64,000 nucleotides of DNA from Bog-473 sp052140165 (GTDB taxonomy: Bacteria; Actinomycetota; Acidimicrobiia; Acidimicrobiales; RAAP-2), in NCBI GenBank assembly GCA_052140165.1, contig JBKQUM010000041.1, forward strand, positions 56,330 to 120,329, read 5' to 3'. Position numbers and translations under genes: made by a program. The notes under the pieces are model-generated. The model saw nothing but the letters and a program-made list of their open reading frames with translations, ran no database searches and was not told the origin of the DNA. Shown here one piece after another: positions 1-8,133 of this stretch. Each line of letters opens with the position of its first letter. The stretch's first letter is position 1.

Positions 1-67
1 CGCGTTGCGCGAAGTCGCGGCAGAGCTCGACGAGGTCGCGTTCGGTTTCGTTGAGGGAAAGGTCCAC
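1..67 (-). CDS. Acyl-CoA dehydrogenase, N-terminal fragment cut by window edge
   Basis: Only the first 22 codons are inside the window. The reading from a GTG at 67 gives VDLSLNETERDLVELCRDFA, which resembles the first helix of acyl-CoA dehydrogenases (typically a D-F-x-L-x-x-E-x-x-x-L pattern followed by an R-x-F-A). These flavoenzymes oxidise acyl-CoA esters at the alpha-beta position. The start lies two bases after the stop of the upstream SDR gene, so the two are probably translationally coupled and belong to one catabolic operon with the amidohydrolase. The rest of the gene lies outside the window, so the family call rests on this short stretch and on context. Confidence 0.6.
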   Translation of the reverse strand, partial: MDLSLNETERDLVELCRDFAQR

Positions 68-69
68 GT

Positions 70-1017
70 CTAGGAGGCAGCAGATCCCGGTCCCGCTGGG
101 GACAGGTGTTCCATGAAGGCGGCCGACCAGGCCATCAGGTCGGCAGGGATGAAGTAGCCGGTCTCGTCGTTGATCGTCTCCCAGTGCTGGGCGATGTCCT
201 CGACCGTCGGCTGGCTGGTCGGGTGGACGTAGCCGGGGGTGGAAGCGATGAAGATGCGGGCGAACCGACCAGCTCCGGCCGCGTAGATCTCGCCGCTGAC
301 CGGGCAGGATTCGTGGGCGAGGAAGGCGACCATCGGTGCGACGAGGTCCGCCGACATGGGCGACGACTCTGTGCCTTGGCCGGGCGAGGTCGCCTCGGCG
401 GTTGGTTGGCCCGCCATCCTGGTGAAGGCCGCCGGCGCAATGAGGTTGACCCTGATCCCATGGGCAGCTCCGGCGGTCGTCAGGCTGCGGGTGAGTCCGA
501 TGACGGCCGCCTTGGCGGTCGCATAGGAGATGTTGTTGGGCAGCCCGAAGATTCCCGACGAGGTGGTCATGACGATGCGGCCGTAGCCCTGTTCGACCAT
601 GTGCGGCCAGGCGGCGCGGGTGGTGTTGAACGACCCGATCGTGTGCACGGCAAGGTGGCTGGCGAGGTTGTCCGAGTCGGCGCCCGGAAACCCCGCCCAC
701 CGGATGATGCCGGCGTTGTTCACCAGGATGTCGAGGCGTCCGAACCGTTCCACTGCCGAGTCGATGAGCGCCTGTGCGCCCCCGGCTGTGGCCACATCGT
801 TGCCATCCGCGGTCGCGGTGCCGCCTGCGGCCACGATCTCTGCCGCGACTGCGGACGCCACCCCTGCGTCGGCTCCGAGGCCATCGATGGTGCCGCCCAG
901 GTCGTTGACGACGACGTTCGCTCCTCGGTCGGCCAGCAAGAGCGCGTGGGCTCGGCCGATCCCGCGACCCGCGCCCGTGACGATCGCGACGCGCCCCTCG
1001 AAGCTGTACGTGCTCAT
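70..1017 (-). CDS. Short-chain dehydrogenase/reductase (hydroxyacyl-CoA dehydrogenase-like)
   Basis: A 315-residue classical SDR. The NAD(P)-binding motif TGAGRGIG is near residue 14, the NNAG motif near 100, and the catalytic Tyr and Lys lie in YATAK with the Ser just upstream in TTSSG. The insertion after NDLGG and the overall length resemble the (3R)-hydroxyacyl-CoA dehydrogenase domain of peroxisomal multifunctional enzymes. Oxidation of a hydroxyacyl-CoA intermediate is therefore plausible, but that is inference. The ATG at 1017 was chosen because the SDR fold starts right after it; the open frame further upstream is a shadow of the amidohydrolase. The gene lies 38 bases downstream of the amidohydrolase and two bases before an acyl-CoA dehydrogenase, consistent with one degradative operon. 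Confidence 0.85.
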   Translation of the reverse strand: MSTYSFEGRVAIVTGAGRGIGRAHALLLADRGANVVVNDLGGTIDGLGADAGVASAVAAEIVAAGGTATADGNDVATAGGAQALIDSAVERFGRLDILVNNAGIIRWAGFPGADSDNLASHLAVHTIGSFNTTRAAWPHMVEQGYGRIVMTTSSGIFGLPNNISYATAKAAVIGLTRSLTTAGAAHGIRVNLIAPAAFTRMAGQPTAEATSPGQGTESSPMSADLVAPMVAFLAHESCPVSGEIYAAGAGRFARIFIASTPGYVHPTSQPTVEDIAQHWETINDETGYFIPADLMAWSAAFMEHLSPAGPGSAAS

Positions 1018-1055
1018 TTGCCCGCCCCTCAGTGCAGCTGACTCGGGGGGGTGCC

Positions 1056-2315
1056 CTAGTTCCGGGGCGCCGCTGCGGCCACCGGAGCGTTGTACCCGAG
1101 GATCCGGCCGAGCGTGCCACCGACCATGGCGGCACGCTCGTCTTCCGGTACGTCCGCGAAGAGCCGGGCCATGAGCTCCTTGCTGCCCCGGAACGTGCCC
1201 TCGGCGTGCGGGTAGTCGTTGCCCCACACGATCGTCGACAACCCCGTGATGTGACGGCAGGCGACCGCCACGGGGTCGTCCTGGAACGAGACGTGGAACT
1301 GGCGTTGGACGTACTCGCTGGGCATGAGCGGATACGGCCACTTTTCGTTGAGGCGGAACAGCTGCGCCATGCCACTCTGTTCCTCGGGGGGGCGGCTGTC
1401 GTCCCAGACGCCCAGCCACCAGTCCGGGTCTTGTCCGATCCCGGTCACCCAGCACTTGTCCATGCTGCCCACCAGTGACGCGAGCCAGTGGGCGTTGAAC
1501 TCGATCAAGGCGAAGTGGAGGTCCGGGTAGCGCTCGGGCACGCCACCGCCGACGAGCTGGCATATGACCTGCTGGGGGACGATCGTGCTGTAAATCGCCT
1601 GCGTGACCATCCGCTTGGCTGCCGCCTTTTCGGTCATCGGTTGGTTGACCTGTGCGGCGTTCTCCATGACGACCTTGAGCGTGGTGGACTCGGGGTCGTT
1701 GATCTTCACGCCGCCCGTCTGGGTGTGGATGAACACGTGCACACCGTTCGCCTGGGCCGCCGCCCACACGGGGTCGAGGTCCCGCGAGTAGTACGGCTTC
1801 GGCGGCGTCGCGGGCAGGAGGATCGCACGGAACCCGCCCGCCGCGACCCGTTCGATCTCAGCCACCGCGTCGTCGACGTCGGTCAGAGGAACGGGGGCCG
1901 TGGGTGCAAGACGCGAGAAGTACGGAGTGAACCGTTCCATGATGTAGTCGTTGTAGACGCGTGCATGCGCCAGGGACAGCTCGTGGTCGTCGGAGTAAAG
2001 ACCGAAGAGCGAAAGGTTCGGGTGCATCACACCGACATCGACCCCGTCGAGAGCGAGGTCCTCGACGATCAGCTCGGGGTCGCCCTCGGGCATCCGCCCG
2101 CTCGTCTGGCGGTACCGGGAGATCGTCCAGCCCTCGAACCCGGGCGTGTGCAGTCGCCGGAATATCCGGGCTCCGCCCTCGACGAGCGGCTCAATCTCGA
2201 AGTCGTCCTCCCACACTCCCCGGTCCCGCAGGTGCTTGGGCAGGCGGGTGACGAAGAGATCGGTGGGCTCCAGGATGTGCCCGTCGGCGGAAACGACGAG
2301 TTGCGTCTCTGTCAT
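1056..2315 (-). CDS. Amidohydrolase family protein (Amidohydrolase_2)
   Basis: A 419-residue metal-dependent hydrolase of the TIM-barrel amidohydrolase_2 group. This group includes ACMSD-like decarboxylases and hydrolases of ring-cleavage products. The N-terminal SADGHILEP motif replaces the H-x-H metal site of classical amidohydrolases, as is usual in this branch. HTQTGG in the middle and WGNDYPHAEG near the C-terminus fit the remaining metal-binding and catalytic strands. It is the first gene of a minus-strand operon with the SDR and the acyl-CoA dehydrogenase, and is divergent from the cyclase gene across a candidate operator. A second homologue lies at 48585-49949. The substrate cannot be read from sequence. 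Confidence 0.85.
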   Translation of the reverse strand: MTETQLVVSADGHILEPTDLFVTRLPKHLRDRGVWEDDFEIEPLVEGGARIFRRLHTPGFEGWTISRYRQTSGRMPEGDPELIVEDLALDGVDVGVMHPNLSLFGLYSDDHELSLAHARVYNDYIMERFTPYFSRLAPTAPVPLTDVDDAVAEIERVAAGGFRAILLPATPPKPYYSRDLDPVWAAAQANGVHVFIHTQTGGVKINDPESTTLKVVMENAAQVNQPMTEKAAAKRMVTQAIYSTIVPQQVICQLVGGGVPERYPDLHFALIEFNAHWLASLVGSMDKCWVTGIGQDPDWWLGVWDDSRPPEEQSGMAQLFRLNEKWPYPLMPSEYVQRQFHVSFQDDPVAVACRHITGLSTIVWGNDYPHAEGTFRGSKELMARLFADVPEDERAAMVGGTLGRILGYNAPVAAAAPRN

Positions 2316-2404
2316 GGTCGTGACCTTCCTGCGCGTAGACGCAAGATCTCCTATCGCGGGCTGACCAGGCGTGCACGCACGCGGTACCCTGCGGCTCGAG
2401 TGTA

Positions 2405-2420
2405 GACCAACCGGTCGGTA
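2405..2420. promoter_or_regulatory. Candidate TetR-type operator
   Basis: The 14-mer ACCAACCGGTCGGT (2406-2419) is a near-perfect palindrome centred on ACCGGT, with 12 of 14 positions symmetric. It resembles the ACCGACCGGTCGGT-type sites bound by many actinobacterial TetR repressors. It lies in the divergent promoter region between the amidohydrolase and cyclase genes, so one repressor could control both directions. No regulator gene is present nearby in this window. Confidence 0.45.
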
Positions 2421-2474
2421 CAGGCAACGCGGACAGCCCGTCGCGGATGCCTGCGGCCAGAAGGAGACGAGACC

Positions 2475-3533
2475 GTGACGAAGCGGTGGAAGCAGAGGCC
2501 GCCAGGTTCGACGTGGGGTGACTGGGGCGAGGACGACGAGCTGGGCCGGATCAACCTGCTCACTCCCGAGAAGGTCCTCGAGGGCGTGAGGGAGGTTGAG
2601 GCCGGCCGCAGCTTTTGCCTGAGCCTGCCCCTGGACTACCCGGGAGGCACTTCATTGAACCAGAGGCGGCACCCTCCGGTCCTGGCGCCGACCGAGGACA
2701 TGGAGGGAAACCCGGGCACGTTCTTCAACGTTCCGATGAGCACGATGAAGAAGTTCGGCGATCCCAAGTACGTGGACGTCTGGGCTGACGACGTCGTGAC
2801 CCTCTCGCTGCAGTACTCGACACAGTGGGACTCGCTGGCGCACGTCGGTGCCGAGTTCGATGCGGACGGCGACGGGATTGAGGAGGCGGTTTACTACAAC
2901 GGGTACCGTGCCGGGGAGGACCTGGTCGGGCCGAAGGCCGACGCCGCGGGGGACGGTGGTGCGCACCGCTCCTTCGCCCGCCACCTCGGCTTGGAGCACA
3001 TGGCGTACAAGGGCGTCCAGGGACGGGGCGTCCTGGTCGATCTGGCCCACCACCTGGGTCACGAGTGGCGCGGGGTTGACCTGAGGACGCTCAAGGAGAT
3101 CATGGCGGCCGACAACGTCGTCGTTGAGCCGGGCGACATGCTCCTTTTGCACACCGGTTTCGCCACGGAGGTCCTGAAGTGGAACCGCGACCCGGATCCG
3201 GTGAAGATCCACACGCTGTGCACCTACCTCGATGCCCGGGACGAGTCACTTCTGCAGTGGATCAGCGATTCACAGATTTCGGCCTTGGTGGCGGACAACT
3301 ACGCCGTCGAAGGGATGGTCGGCAAGGATCGGGACGAGAGCCGGCACTCGTTCCTTCCGATCCACCATCTGTGCCTGTTCCGGCTCGGCGTCCCCCTGGG
3401 GGAGATGTGGTACTTGCACGAGCTCGCGTCGTGGCTGCGCGAGCACGGCCGGAGCCGATTCCTGCTCACCGCGCCGCCGCTGCGCTTGCCCGGAGCGGTC
3501 GGCTCCCCGTTGACACCCGTCGCGACGGTCTGA
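2475..3533 (+). CDS. Cyclase family protein (kynurenine formamidase-like hydrolase)
   Basis: A 352-residue member of the metal-dependent cyclase/formamidase family (Pfam Cyclase). Family members open or close ring or formamide bonds. The STQWDSLAH stretch (about residues 115-124) stands where canonical members carry the metal-binding H-x-G-T-H-x-D, and LLHTGF (about residue 222) matches the second conserved strand. The GTG start at 2475 is preceded by AAGGAG nine bases upstream, which supports this start over internal ones. The gene is divergent from the amidohydrolase operon and convergent with the BVMO gene 18 bases downstream. A role in hydrolysing a lactone or ring intermediate of the local pathway is inference. 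Confidence 0.8.
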   Translation: MTKRWKQRPPGSTWGDWGEDDELGRINLLTPEKVLEGVREVEAGRSFCLSLPLDYPGGTSLNQRRHPPVLAPTEDMEGNPGTFFNVPMSTMKKFGDPKYVDVWADDVVTLSLQYSTQWDSLAHVGAEFDADGDGIEEAVYYNGYRAGEDLVGPKADAAGDGGAHRSFARHLGLEHMAYKGVQGRGVLVDLAHHLGHEWRGVDLRTLKEIMAADNVVVEPGDMLLLHTGFATEVLKWNRDPDPVKIHTLCTYLDARDESLLQWISDSQISALVADNYAVEGMVGKDRDESRHSFLPIHHLCLFRLGVPLGEMWYLHELASWLREHGRSRFLLTAPPLRLPGAVGSPLTPVATV

Positions 3534-3551
3534 GGAGTTCGGGATTCGGAT

Positions 3552-5213
3552 CTACCCTGACGCCCCCAGAGGTGCGGGGTCGCAGGAACGTGACAGCCTG
3601 AACGCCTGATAGTCGGTCTCGATCACCTTGGCGATCTCCGTGAAGAGCTTCGGCCGACCGGCCGAGTTCAGTAGGTACTTGCGTGGCTTCCCAGGGATGT
3701 TGCTCCCGAAGTAGTAGCTGCTCTCCCCGAAAGAGGGCGCTCTCGTGGCCCATCGATCGATCATGTCGGTCCACTTGTCTTCTGCCGCGGCGCCAACCTC
3801 AATGACGTCGAAGCCGTGGCTTCGGACATAGATGAGGGTGTCGGTGATGAAGTCCACCTGGTCGCCGTTGTACCGAGGATTGTTGCCGGCCGCCGCGTGT
3901 GGCCCACCGGGAAAGAAGAAGTTCGGGAACCCCGTGGTCTGAATGCCGAGGAACGTTCTCGGGCCGTCGGCCCAGTGGTCGCGGAGCGCAACGCCGTCCC
4001 GACCTCGGATATCCATTCGCGCAAGCGCACCGGTGCCGAAGTCGAAGCCCGTCGCCCATATGACGATGTCGAACTCTCGCGCACCATCGGAAGTCTCGAT
4101 CCCATTCTCGGTCATGCGCAGTATGGGCGTCCGCCTGAGATCGACGAGATCCACGTTCGGGTTGTTGTACACCTCGAAGTAGCCCGTCACGAATGGGGGT
4201 CGCTTCTCACCGAAGCGGTGCTCATCGGGGATCAGCTTCTCTGCCGTTTCGGGATCCACGACGATGTTCCGTATCTTCTCCGAGACGAACGTGCACCATT
4301 CGGCGTTCGCAGCCTCATCCATCAAGAGATCGCTGTAGTTGCTGGTGAGCTTCGAGAAGCCAGGGCTGCTCCACATCTTGTCGTAGAACGCCCATCGTTC
4401 CTCCTTCGGGTCCTCGAAGGTGGCTCGATCGTGCGCCAGGTGCAGAAATCCGCTGGGTGACGTGTTCAGCGTCTCGCACATTGCCTCGAAACCGGTTCTG
4501 AGCTCAGCCTGCTCGTCAGGTGTGATCGGTGCGTTGTTCAGGGGCGTACACCAGTTGGCCGTGCGCTGGTAGACGGTGAGGGAGGCAACCGTTCCCGCGA
4601 TGGCGGGGATGATCTGCACCCCGCTCGACCCGGTGCCGATGACCGCAACGCGCTTGCCCGCGAAGTCGACTGGTGCCGCCGGCCACAGCCCCGTGTGGTA
4701 CGACTCGCCCCGAAAGTTCTCGCGCCCCGGCACCTCCGGGTAATAGGGCACCGAGAGGACGCCGGTCGCAGCAATGAAGTACTGAGCCCGGTACGTGGTG
4801 CCGTCACCGGCCACGACCCTCCACGCCCCCTCGTCGTACACCGCAGAGATGACCTTGGCGCCGAACCGGATGTGACGCCGAAGGCCGAAGCGATCCACCA
4901 CGTGGTTCAGGTACCGCTCGATCTCGGGCTGTTCTGCGAAATGCTCTCGCCACTCCCATTCCTCGAAGAGCTCCTTCGAGAACAGGTACCCGTAGGTGTA
5001 GCTCTCCGAGTCGAACCGTGCCCCCGGGTAGCGATTCCAGTACCACGTGCCACCGACGCCGTCGCCCGCTTCGAGCAGCTGCGAGGAGAAGCCCTCTTCT
5101 CGAGCGCGATAGAGCTGATAGAGGCCGGTGATGCCTGCACCCACCACAAGCACGTCCACGTCTACGACGACGGGGTCAGAGGGCTTGTCGGGTGCGGGTT
5201 CTGGAGATGTCAT
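3552..5213 (-). CDS. Baeyer-Villiger monooxygenase (flavin-containing monooxygenase)
   Basis: A 553-residue class B flavoprotein monooxygenase, a normal length for Baeyer-Villiger enzymes that turn ketones into esters or lactones using NADPH and O2. The first Rossmann motif GAGITG (about residue 22), GGTWYWNRYPGARFD, the BVMO fingerprint FRGESYHTGLWP with its His intact, and the second Rossmann motif GTGSSG are all present. The open frame extends upstream to 5321, with another ATG at 5264; the ATG at 5213 is preferred because the conserved fold begins soon after it, though no strong ribosome site is seen. It is divergent from the Rieske oxygenase, and a palindrome at 5302-5319 lies between them. 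A ketone intermediate of the local catabolic route is the likely substrate. Confidence 0.85.
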   Translation of the reverse strand: MTSPEPAPDKPSDPVVVDVDVLVVGAGITGLYQLYRAREEGFSSQLLEAGDGVGGTWYWNRYPGARFDSESYTYGYLFSKELFEEWEWREHFAEQPEIERYLNHVVDRFGLRRHIRFGAKVISAVYDEGAWRVVAGDGTTYRAQYFIAATGVLSVPYYPEVPGRENFRGESYHTGLWPAAPVDFAGKRVAVIGTGSSGVQIIPAIAGTVASLTVYQRTANWCTPLNNAPITPDEQAELRTGFEAMCETLNTSPSGFLHLAHDRATFEDPKEERWAFYDKMWSSPGFSKLTSNYSDLLMDEAANAEWCTFVSEKIRNIVVDPETAEKLIPDEHRFGEKRPPFVTGYFEVYNNPNVDLVDLRRTPILRMTENGIETSDGAREFDIVIWATGFDFGTGALARMDIRGRDGVALRDHWADGPRTFLGIQTTGFPNFFFPGGPHAAAGNNPRYNGDQVDFITDTLIYVRSHGFDVIEVGAAAEDKWTDMIDRWATRAPSFGESSYYFGSNIPGKPRKYLLNSAGRPKLFTEIAKVIETDYQAFRLSRSCDPAPLGASG

Positions 5214-5301
5214 GAGACTTCGAGGCGATGAACCGTTCAGCGCGATGGTTGTCGGCACGGACATCCTGCATCGGCGAGGCGCAGACGTTATTGTACCGGT
5301 C

Positions 5302-5319
5302 GGAACACTATACAGTTCC
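5302..5319. promoter_or_regulatory. Candidate operator palindrome between BVMO and Rieske genes
   Basis: The sequence GGAACACTATACAGTTCC has five-base perfect arms GGAAC/GTTCC and a symmetric TATA centre, 14 of 18 positions in all. It sits 34 bases before the Rieske start and about 90 bases before the BVMO start. It could be a repressor site or overlap a -10 element. An ACCGGTCGG core just upstream (about 5296-5304) resembles part of the palindrome at 2405-2420. Confidence 0.4.
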
Positions 5320-5352
5320 ACCAGACACTCGTCCGAGAGGGAAAGGGGCCCA

Positions 5353-6717
5353 ATGGCGGTCGTGGATCGCAGGTCGTCGGCATTGACCGTGCCCTACGCC
5401 GTGGAGTTGCCCGACCGTCTTCGCAAAGAACGCTACTTCGATCCGGACTTCTACCAAATGGAGGCCGAGCTGTTGTGGCGACGGGTGTGGCAGATGGCCT
5501 GCCGGCTCGAGGAGATCCCACAGCCCCGTGATTTCGTCGAGTACGAGATCCTCGACCAGTCGATCGTCGTGGTGCGCTCCGACGACGGGGGAGTGGCGGC
5601 CTTCCAGAACGCCTGCCGCCATCGTGGCGTCAAGGTCGCCGAGGGACGAGGGAGGTGTGAGACCGGGTTCATCTGCCCGTTCCACGGGTGGTGTTACGGC
5701 CCCGACGGCCAGAACACCTTCGTCCCACGGAAGAAGACCTTCGCCGAGCACAACCTTCAGACCCAGGACCTCGACCTCACGCCCGTGCGCTGCGAGGTGT
5801 GGGGAGGGTGTGCCTGGATCAACCTCTCTGACGATGCCCCGCCGCTCCGGCAGTGCATCGAGCCCTTCGCCACCGTCCTCGACGCCTGGAAGGTGGAGTC
5901 GATGCGAGCGGAGTGGTGGTACGCGTGCCGTCTCCCGGTGAACTGGAAGCTCGCCGAGGAGGCGTTCATGGAGCAGTACCACGTGGTGGAGGCACATCCC
6001 CAGCTGGTCATCCCCGGCATGAGGTATTCACCCGGCCAGGGTGGTGTCGACACGCGTGCGGTCGTCGAGGCGGAGATTCAGTACCTGCGCACCATGAGCG
6101 AGGGCATGGCCGGGATGGTCCACGCGAACGACGTGCGCATCGCCGAAGGGCTGAGGGACATGGAGCTGCCGGCCGACCCGAGCGAGGCGATGTCCATGTG
6201 GCATCGAACGCTCAATGAGGAGGTCGTGCGCTGGCACCGGGCCCAGGGCAGTGACATCCCCGACCTCAACGATCTCGAGGCACGGGGGCTCGACGAGCCC
6301 ATGGCCTACTGCTTCCCGCACTACTTCGTGCTGCCCATGTACAGCAGCGCCTCCTCCTACCGGTTCCGCCCGTTGGGACCGGAGGAGACGATGATGGAGA
6401 TCTGGTCGCTCACGCGTTTCCCGCAAGGTCATGAGCCTGAGGCGCCCACGCCACCTGAGGCATGGGAGTGCGACGACCCACGGTGGCCGCCCATCCCGGC
6501 CCAGGACTTCTCGAACCTGCCGAGGCAGCAACGGGGCCTCCACGCGAAGGGCTTCGAATACCTCCGCCTTTCCGAGGGGGTCGAGGGCGGCATCTCGAAC
6601 TTCGAACGTATGGTCGACGGGTTCCTCGCCGGGCTTCCTTACGAATCGCTGCTCCCGGGGCTGCAGTCGGTCAACGTGAACCCCCTCGAACAGCCTGTCG
6701 TTGATCTCGGCTTCTGA
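5353..6717 (+). CDS. Rieske non-haem iron oxygenase, large (alpha) subunit
   Basis: A 454-residue ring-hydroxylating oxygenase alpha-subunit type protein. The Rieske [2Fe-2S] site is complete, with C-R-H at about residues 87-89 and CPFHGW at about 106-111. The mononuclear iron site is visible in NWKLAEEAFMEQYHVVEAHP (about 196-215), giving the two His ligands. Such enzymes hydroxylate aromatic rings or other C-H bonds with electrons from a reductase and ferredoxin, neither of which is encoded alongside. The ATG at 5353 follows a GAGAGGGAAAGG purine run; longer in-frame starts run back into the BVMO gene and were rejected. A SnoaL-like protein follows, in the place a small beta subunit might occupy. 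Confidence 0.87.
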   Translation: MAVVDRRSSALTVPYAVELPDRLRKERYFDPDFYQMEAELLWRRVWQMACRLEEIPQPRDFVEYEILDQSIVVVRSDDGGVAAFQNACRHRGVKVAEGRGRCETGFICPFHGWCYGPDGQNTFVPRKKTFAEHNLQTQDLDLTPVRCEVWGGCAWINLSDDAPPLRQCIEPFATVLDAWKVESMRAEWWYACRLPVNWKLAEEAFMEQYHVVEAHPQLVIPGMRYSPGQGGVDTRAVVEAEIQYLRTMSEGMAGMVHANDVRIAEGLRDMELPADPSEAMSMWHRTLNEEVVRWHRAQGSDIPDLNDLEARGLDEPMAYCFPHYFVLPMYSSASSYRFRPLGPEETMMEIWSLTRFPQGHEPEAPTPPEAWECDDPRWPPIPAQDFSNLPRQQRGLHAKGFEYLRLSEGVEGGISNFERMVDGFLAGLPYESLLPGLQSVNVNPLEQPVVDLGF

Positions 6718-6732
6718 GAGCGGAGGTCGACG

Positions 6733-6774
6733 GTGAGTGAGCCGGCAGTGCCGCTCGGGAGGCTGGGCCGATGA
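6733..6774 (+). CDS. Possible 13-residue leader ORF coupled to the SnoaL-like gene
   Basis: A GTG at 6733 lies four bases after GGAGGTC and opens a frame reading MSEPAVPLGRLGR. Its TGA (6772-6774) overlaps the ATG of the next gene as ATGA. The good ribosome site and exact overlap suggest translational coupling between the Rieske gene and the SnoaL-like gene. It could equally be the leftover start of a deleted gene. Nothing in the peptide is recognisable. Confidence 0.35.
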   Translation: MSEPAVPLGRLGR

Positions 6775-7196
6775 GGCCGCAGCCAACCTTCGCAGAGGTC
6801 GCCGAGGGCGTGCGTGCCGCTTTGGCCGTGTACGCCCAGGCCTTGGACGACGGGCGGACCGACGACGTCGTCGCCACCTTCTGCGCCGACGGTGTCTGCG
6901 ATATCCCCGGCATGGGGCCTCTCATAGGCCACGACGCCTTGCGTGAGGCCTATTCGAGATGGAAGCCGAGGCAACCCCAGCGCCACCTCGTCGCCAACAC
7001 CGTCATCGCCGATTGGAGCGACCACGAGGCGACGGCCATCAGCGACGTGATCTTCTTGCTCTTGGAGGACTCCGGCTGGGCGATCAAGCTCGTGGGCCGG
7101 TATCACGACGTCCTCCACCACGAGAATGGATCCTGGAGATTCCACAGTCGCACGGCCAAGTTCGTCACGGAGCAACCGTCACCGGATAGTGCGTGA
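6771..7196 (+). CDS. SnoaL-like / NTF2-fold protein
   Basis: A 141-residue protein with the cone-shaped alpha-beta NTF2 fold pattern. It opens with an N-terminal helix containing YAQALDDGRTDDVVATFCADGV, has a central GHDALREAYS segment and ends in strands (GRYHDVLHHENGSWRFHSRTAKFV). This matches SnoaL_4-type polyketide cyclase-like proteins and the small beta subunits of ring-hydroxylating dioxygenases. Its position directly behind the Rieske alpha gene, possibly coupled through a mini-ORF, favours a partner or accessory role for that oxygenase. This is inference; free-standing SnoaL-like enzymes act as isomerases or dehydratases. Confidence 0.75.
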   Translation: MRPQPTFAEVAEGVRAALAVYAQALDDGRTDDVVATFCADGVCDIPGMGPLIGHDALREAYSRWKPRQPQRHLVANTVIADWSDHEATAISDVIFLLLEDSGWAIKLVGRYHDVLHHENGSWRFHSRTAKFVTEQPSPDSA

Positions 7197-7230
7197 GCTG
7201 ATTGCGACTGCGAGTACCGCCGTCGAGATG

Positions 7231-8058
7231 TCAGTCGAAGAATTCGGGCATGACCTCGCTCGCGAATTCCTCTATCTGGCCACGACCCGTTTCTGGCCAG
7301 CCGCAGACCAGATAGCCGTAGCCGGCGTCCCTCCATTTCGCGGCGTGCTTTCGGGCGGTGTCGAGGTCATCGAGGGAGAGCGAGCTCGCCCGCATGATGG
7401 ACGACGGATCGCGTCCGGCAGCGACTGCGAGATCATCGAGCTGGGCGTTCGACTCGTGCAATGAATTCGGGCTACCCCACGCATGCCACACGTCGGCATA
7501 GCGAGCGACGAGCGGGAGCGTCCGCCGTGGACCGCTGCCGCCGATCCAGATCGGCGGGTGCGGATGCTGTACAGGCAAAGGGCGGAGCTGGGCGTCCCGC
7601 AATGACACGATCCGTCCTCGATAGGACACGACGTCCCCCGTGAACAGCCGAGTCACGATTTCGAGAGCGTCCTCGAGCAAGTCGAACCGCTCCGATGTCG
7701 AGGGGAACGGGATACCGAGCTCGGTGTGTTCCTTGTCGAACCAGGCCGCGCCGAGCGAGAGCTCGAGGCGGCCGCCTGAGGCATGGTCGATGGTCAGCGC
7801 CTGGGCTGCCAGCACCGAGGGGTGACGGTAGGTCACCCCGGTGACGAGTAGTCCGAGTCGGATGCGAGACGTCACACCGGTCAGCGCTGCGAGCGTCGTC
7901 ATCCCTTCAAACGTCTCACCAGGCCCCTCGCCGTACATGGGCTGGAAGTGATCGAACCCCCAAGCACCGTCGAAGCCCAGTTCCTCCGCAAACTGCACGC
8001 GGCTGACGAGCTCAGGCCAAGAAACACGCTGCTGAGCGACATCGAGACCGAAACGCAT
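7231..8058 (-). CDS. LLM-class (luciferase-like) F420-type oxidoreductase
   Basis: A 275-residue TIM-barrel flavin/F420-dependent oxidoreductase. The family features are MRFGLDV at the start, AEELGFDGAWGFDHF (about 25-40), the TSRIRLGLLVTGVTYRHP strand-loop, GGRLELSLGAAW and IWIGGSGPRRTLPLVARYADVW. The pattern resembles actinobacterial F420-dependent members rather than FMN luciferases, but the cofactor cannot be decided from sequence alone. The ATG at 8058 starts the first beta strand directly; an upstream in-frame start at 8091 adds unlikely residues. The gene is convergent with the SnoaL-like gene and shares orientation with the aldolase gene 75 bases away. Confidence 0.85.
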   Translation of the reverse strand: MRFGLDVAQQRVSWPELVSRVQFAEELGFDGAWGFDHFQPMYGEGPGETFEGMTTLAALTGVTSRIRLGLLVTGVTYRHPSVLAAQALTIDHASGGRLELSLGAAWFDKEHTELGIPFPSTSERFDLLEDALEIVTRLFTGDVVSYRGRIVSLRDAQLRPLPVQHPHPPIWIGGSGPRRTLPLVARYADVWHAWGSPNSLHESNAQLDDLAVAAGRDPSSIMRASSLSLDDLDTARKHAAKWRDAGYGYLVCGWPETGRGQIEEFASEVMPEFFD

Positions 8059-8133
8059 CGTGGAAGCATACGTGACAGCTATCGGACCCAAGCCGTCGAA
8101 TCCGGCCAGTTTGATCTGGTTACGGAGCGGTTC

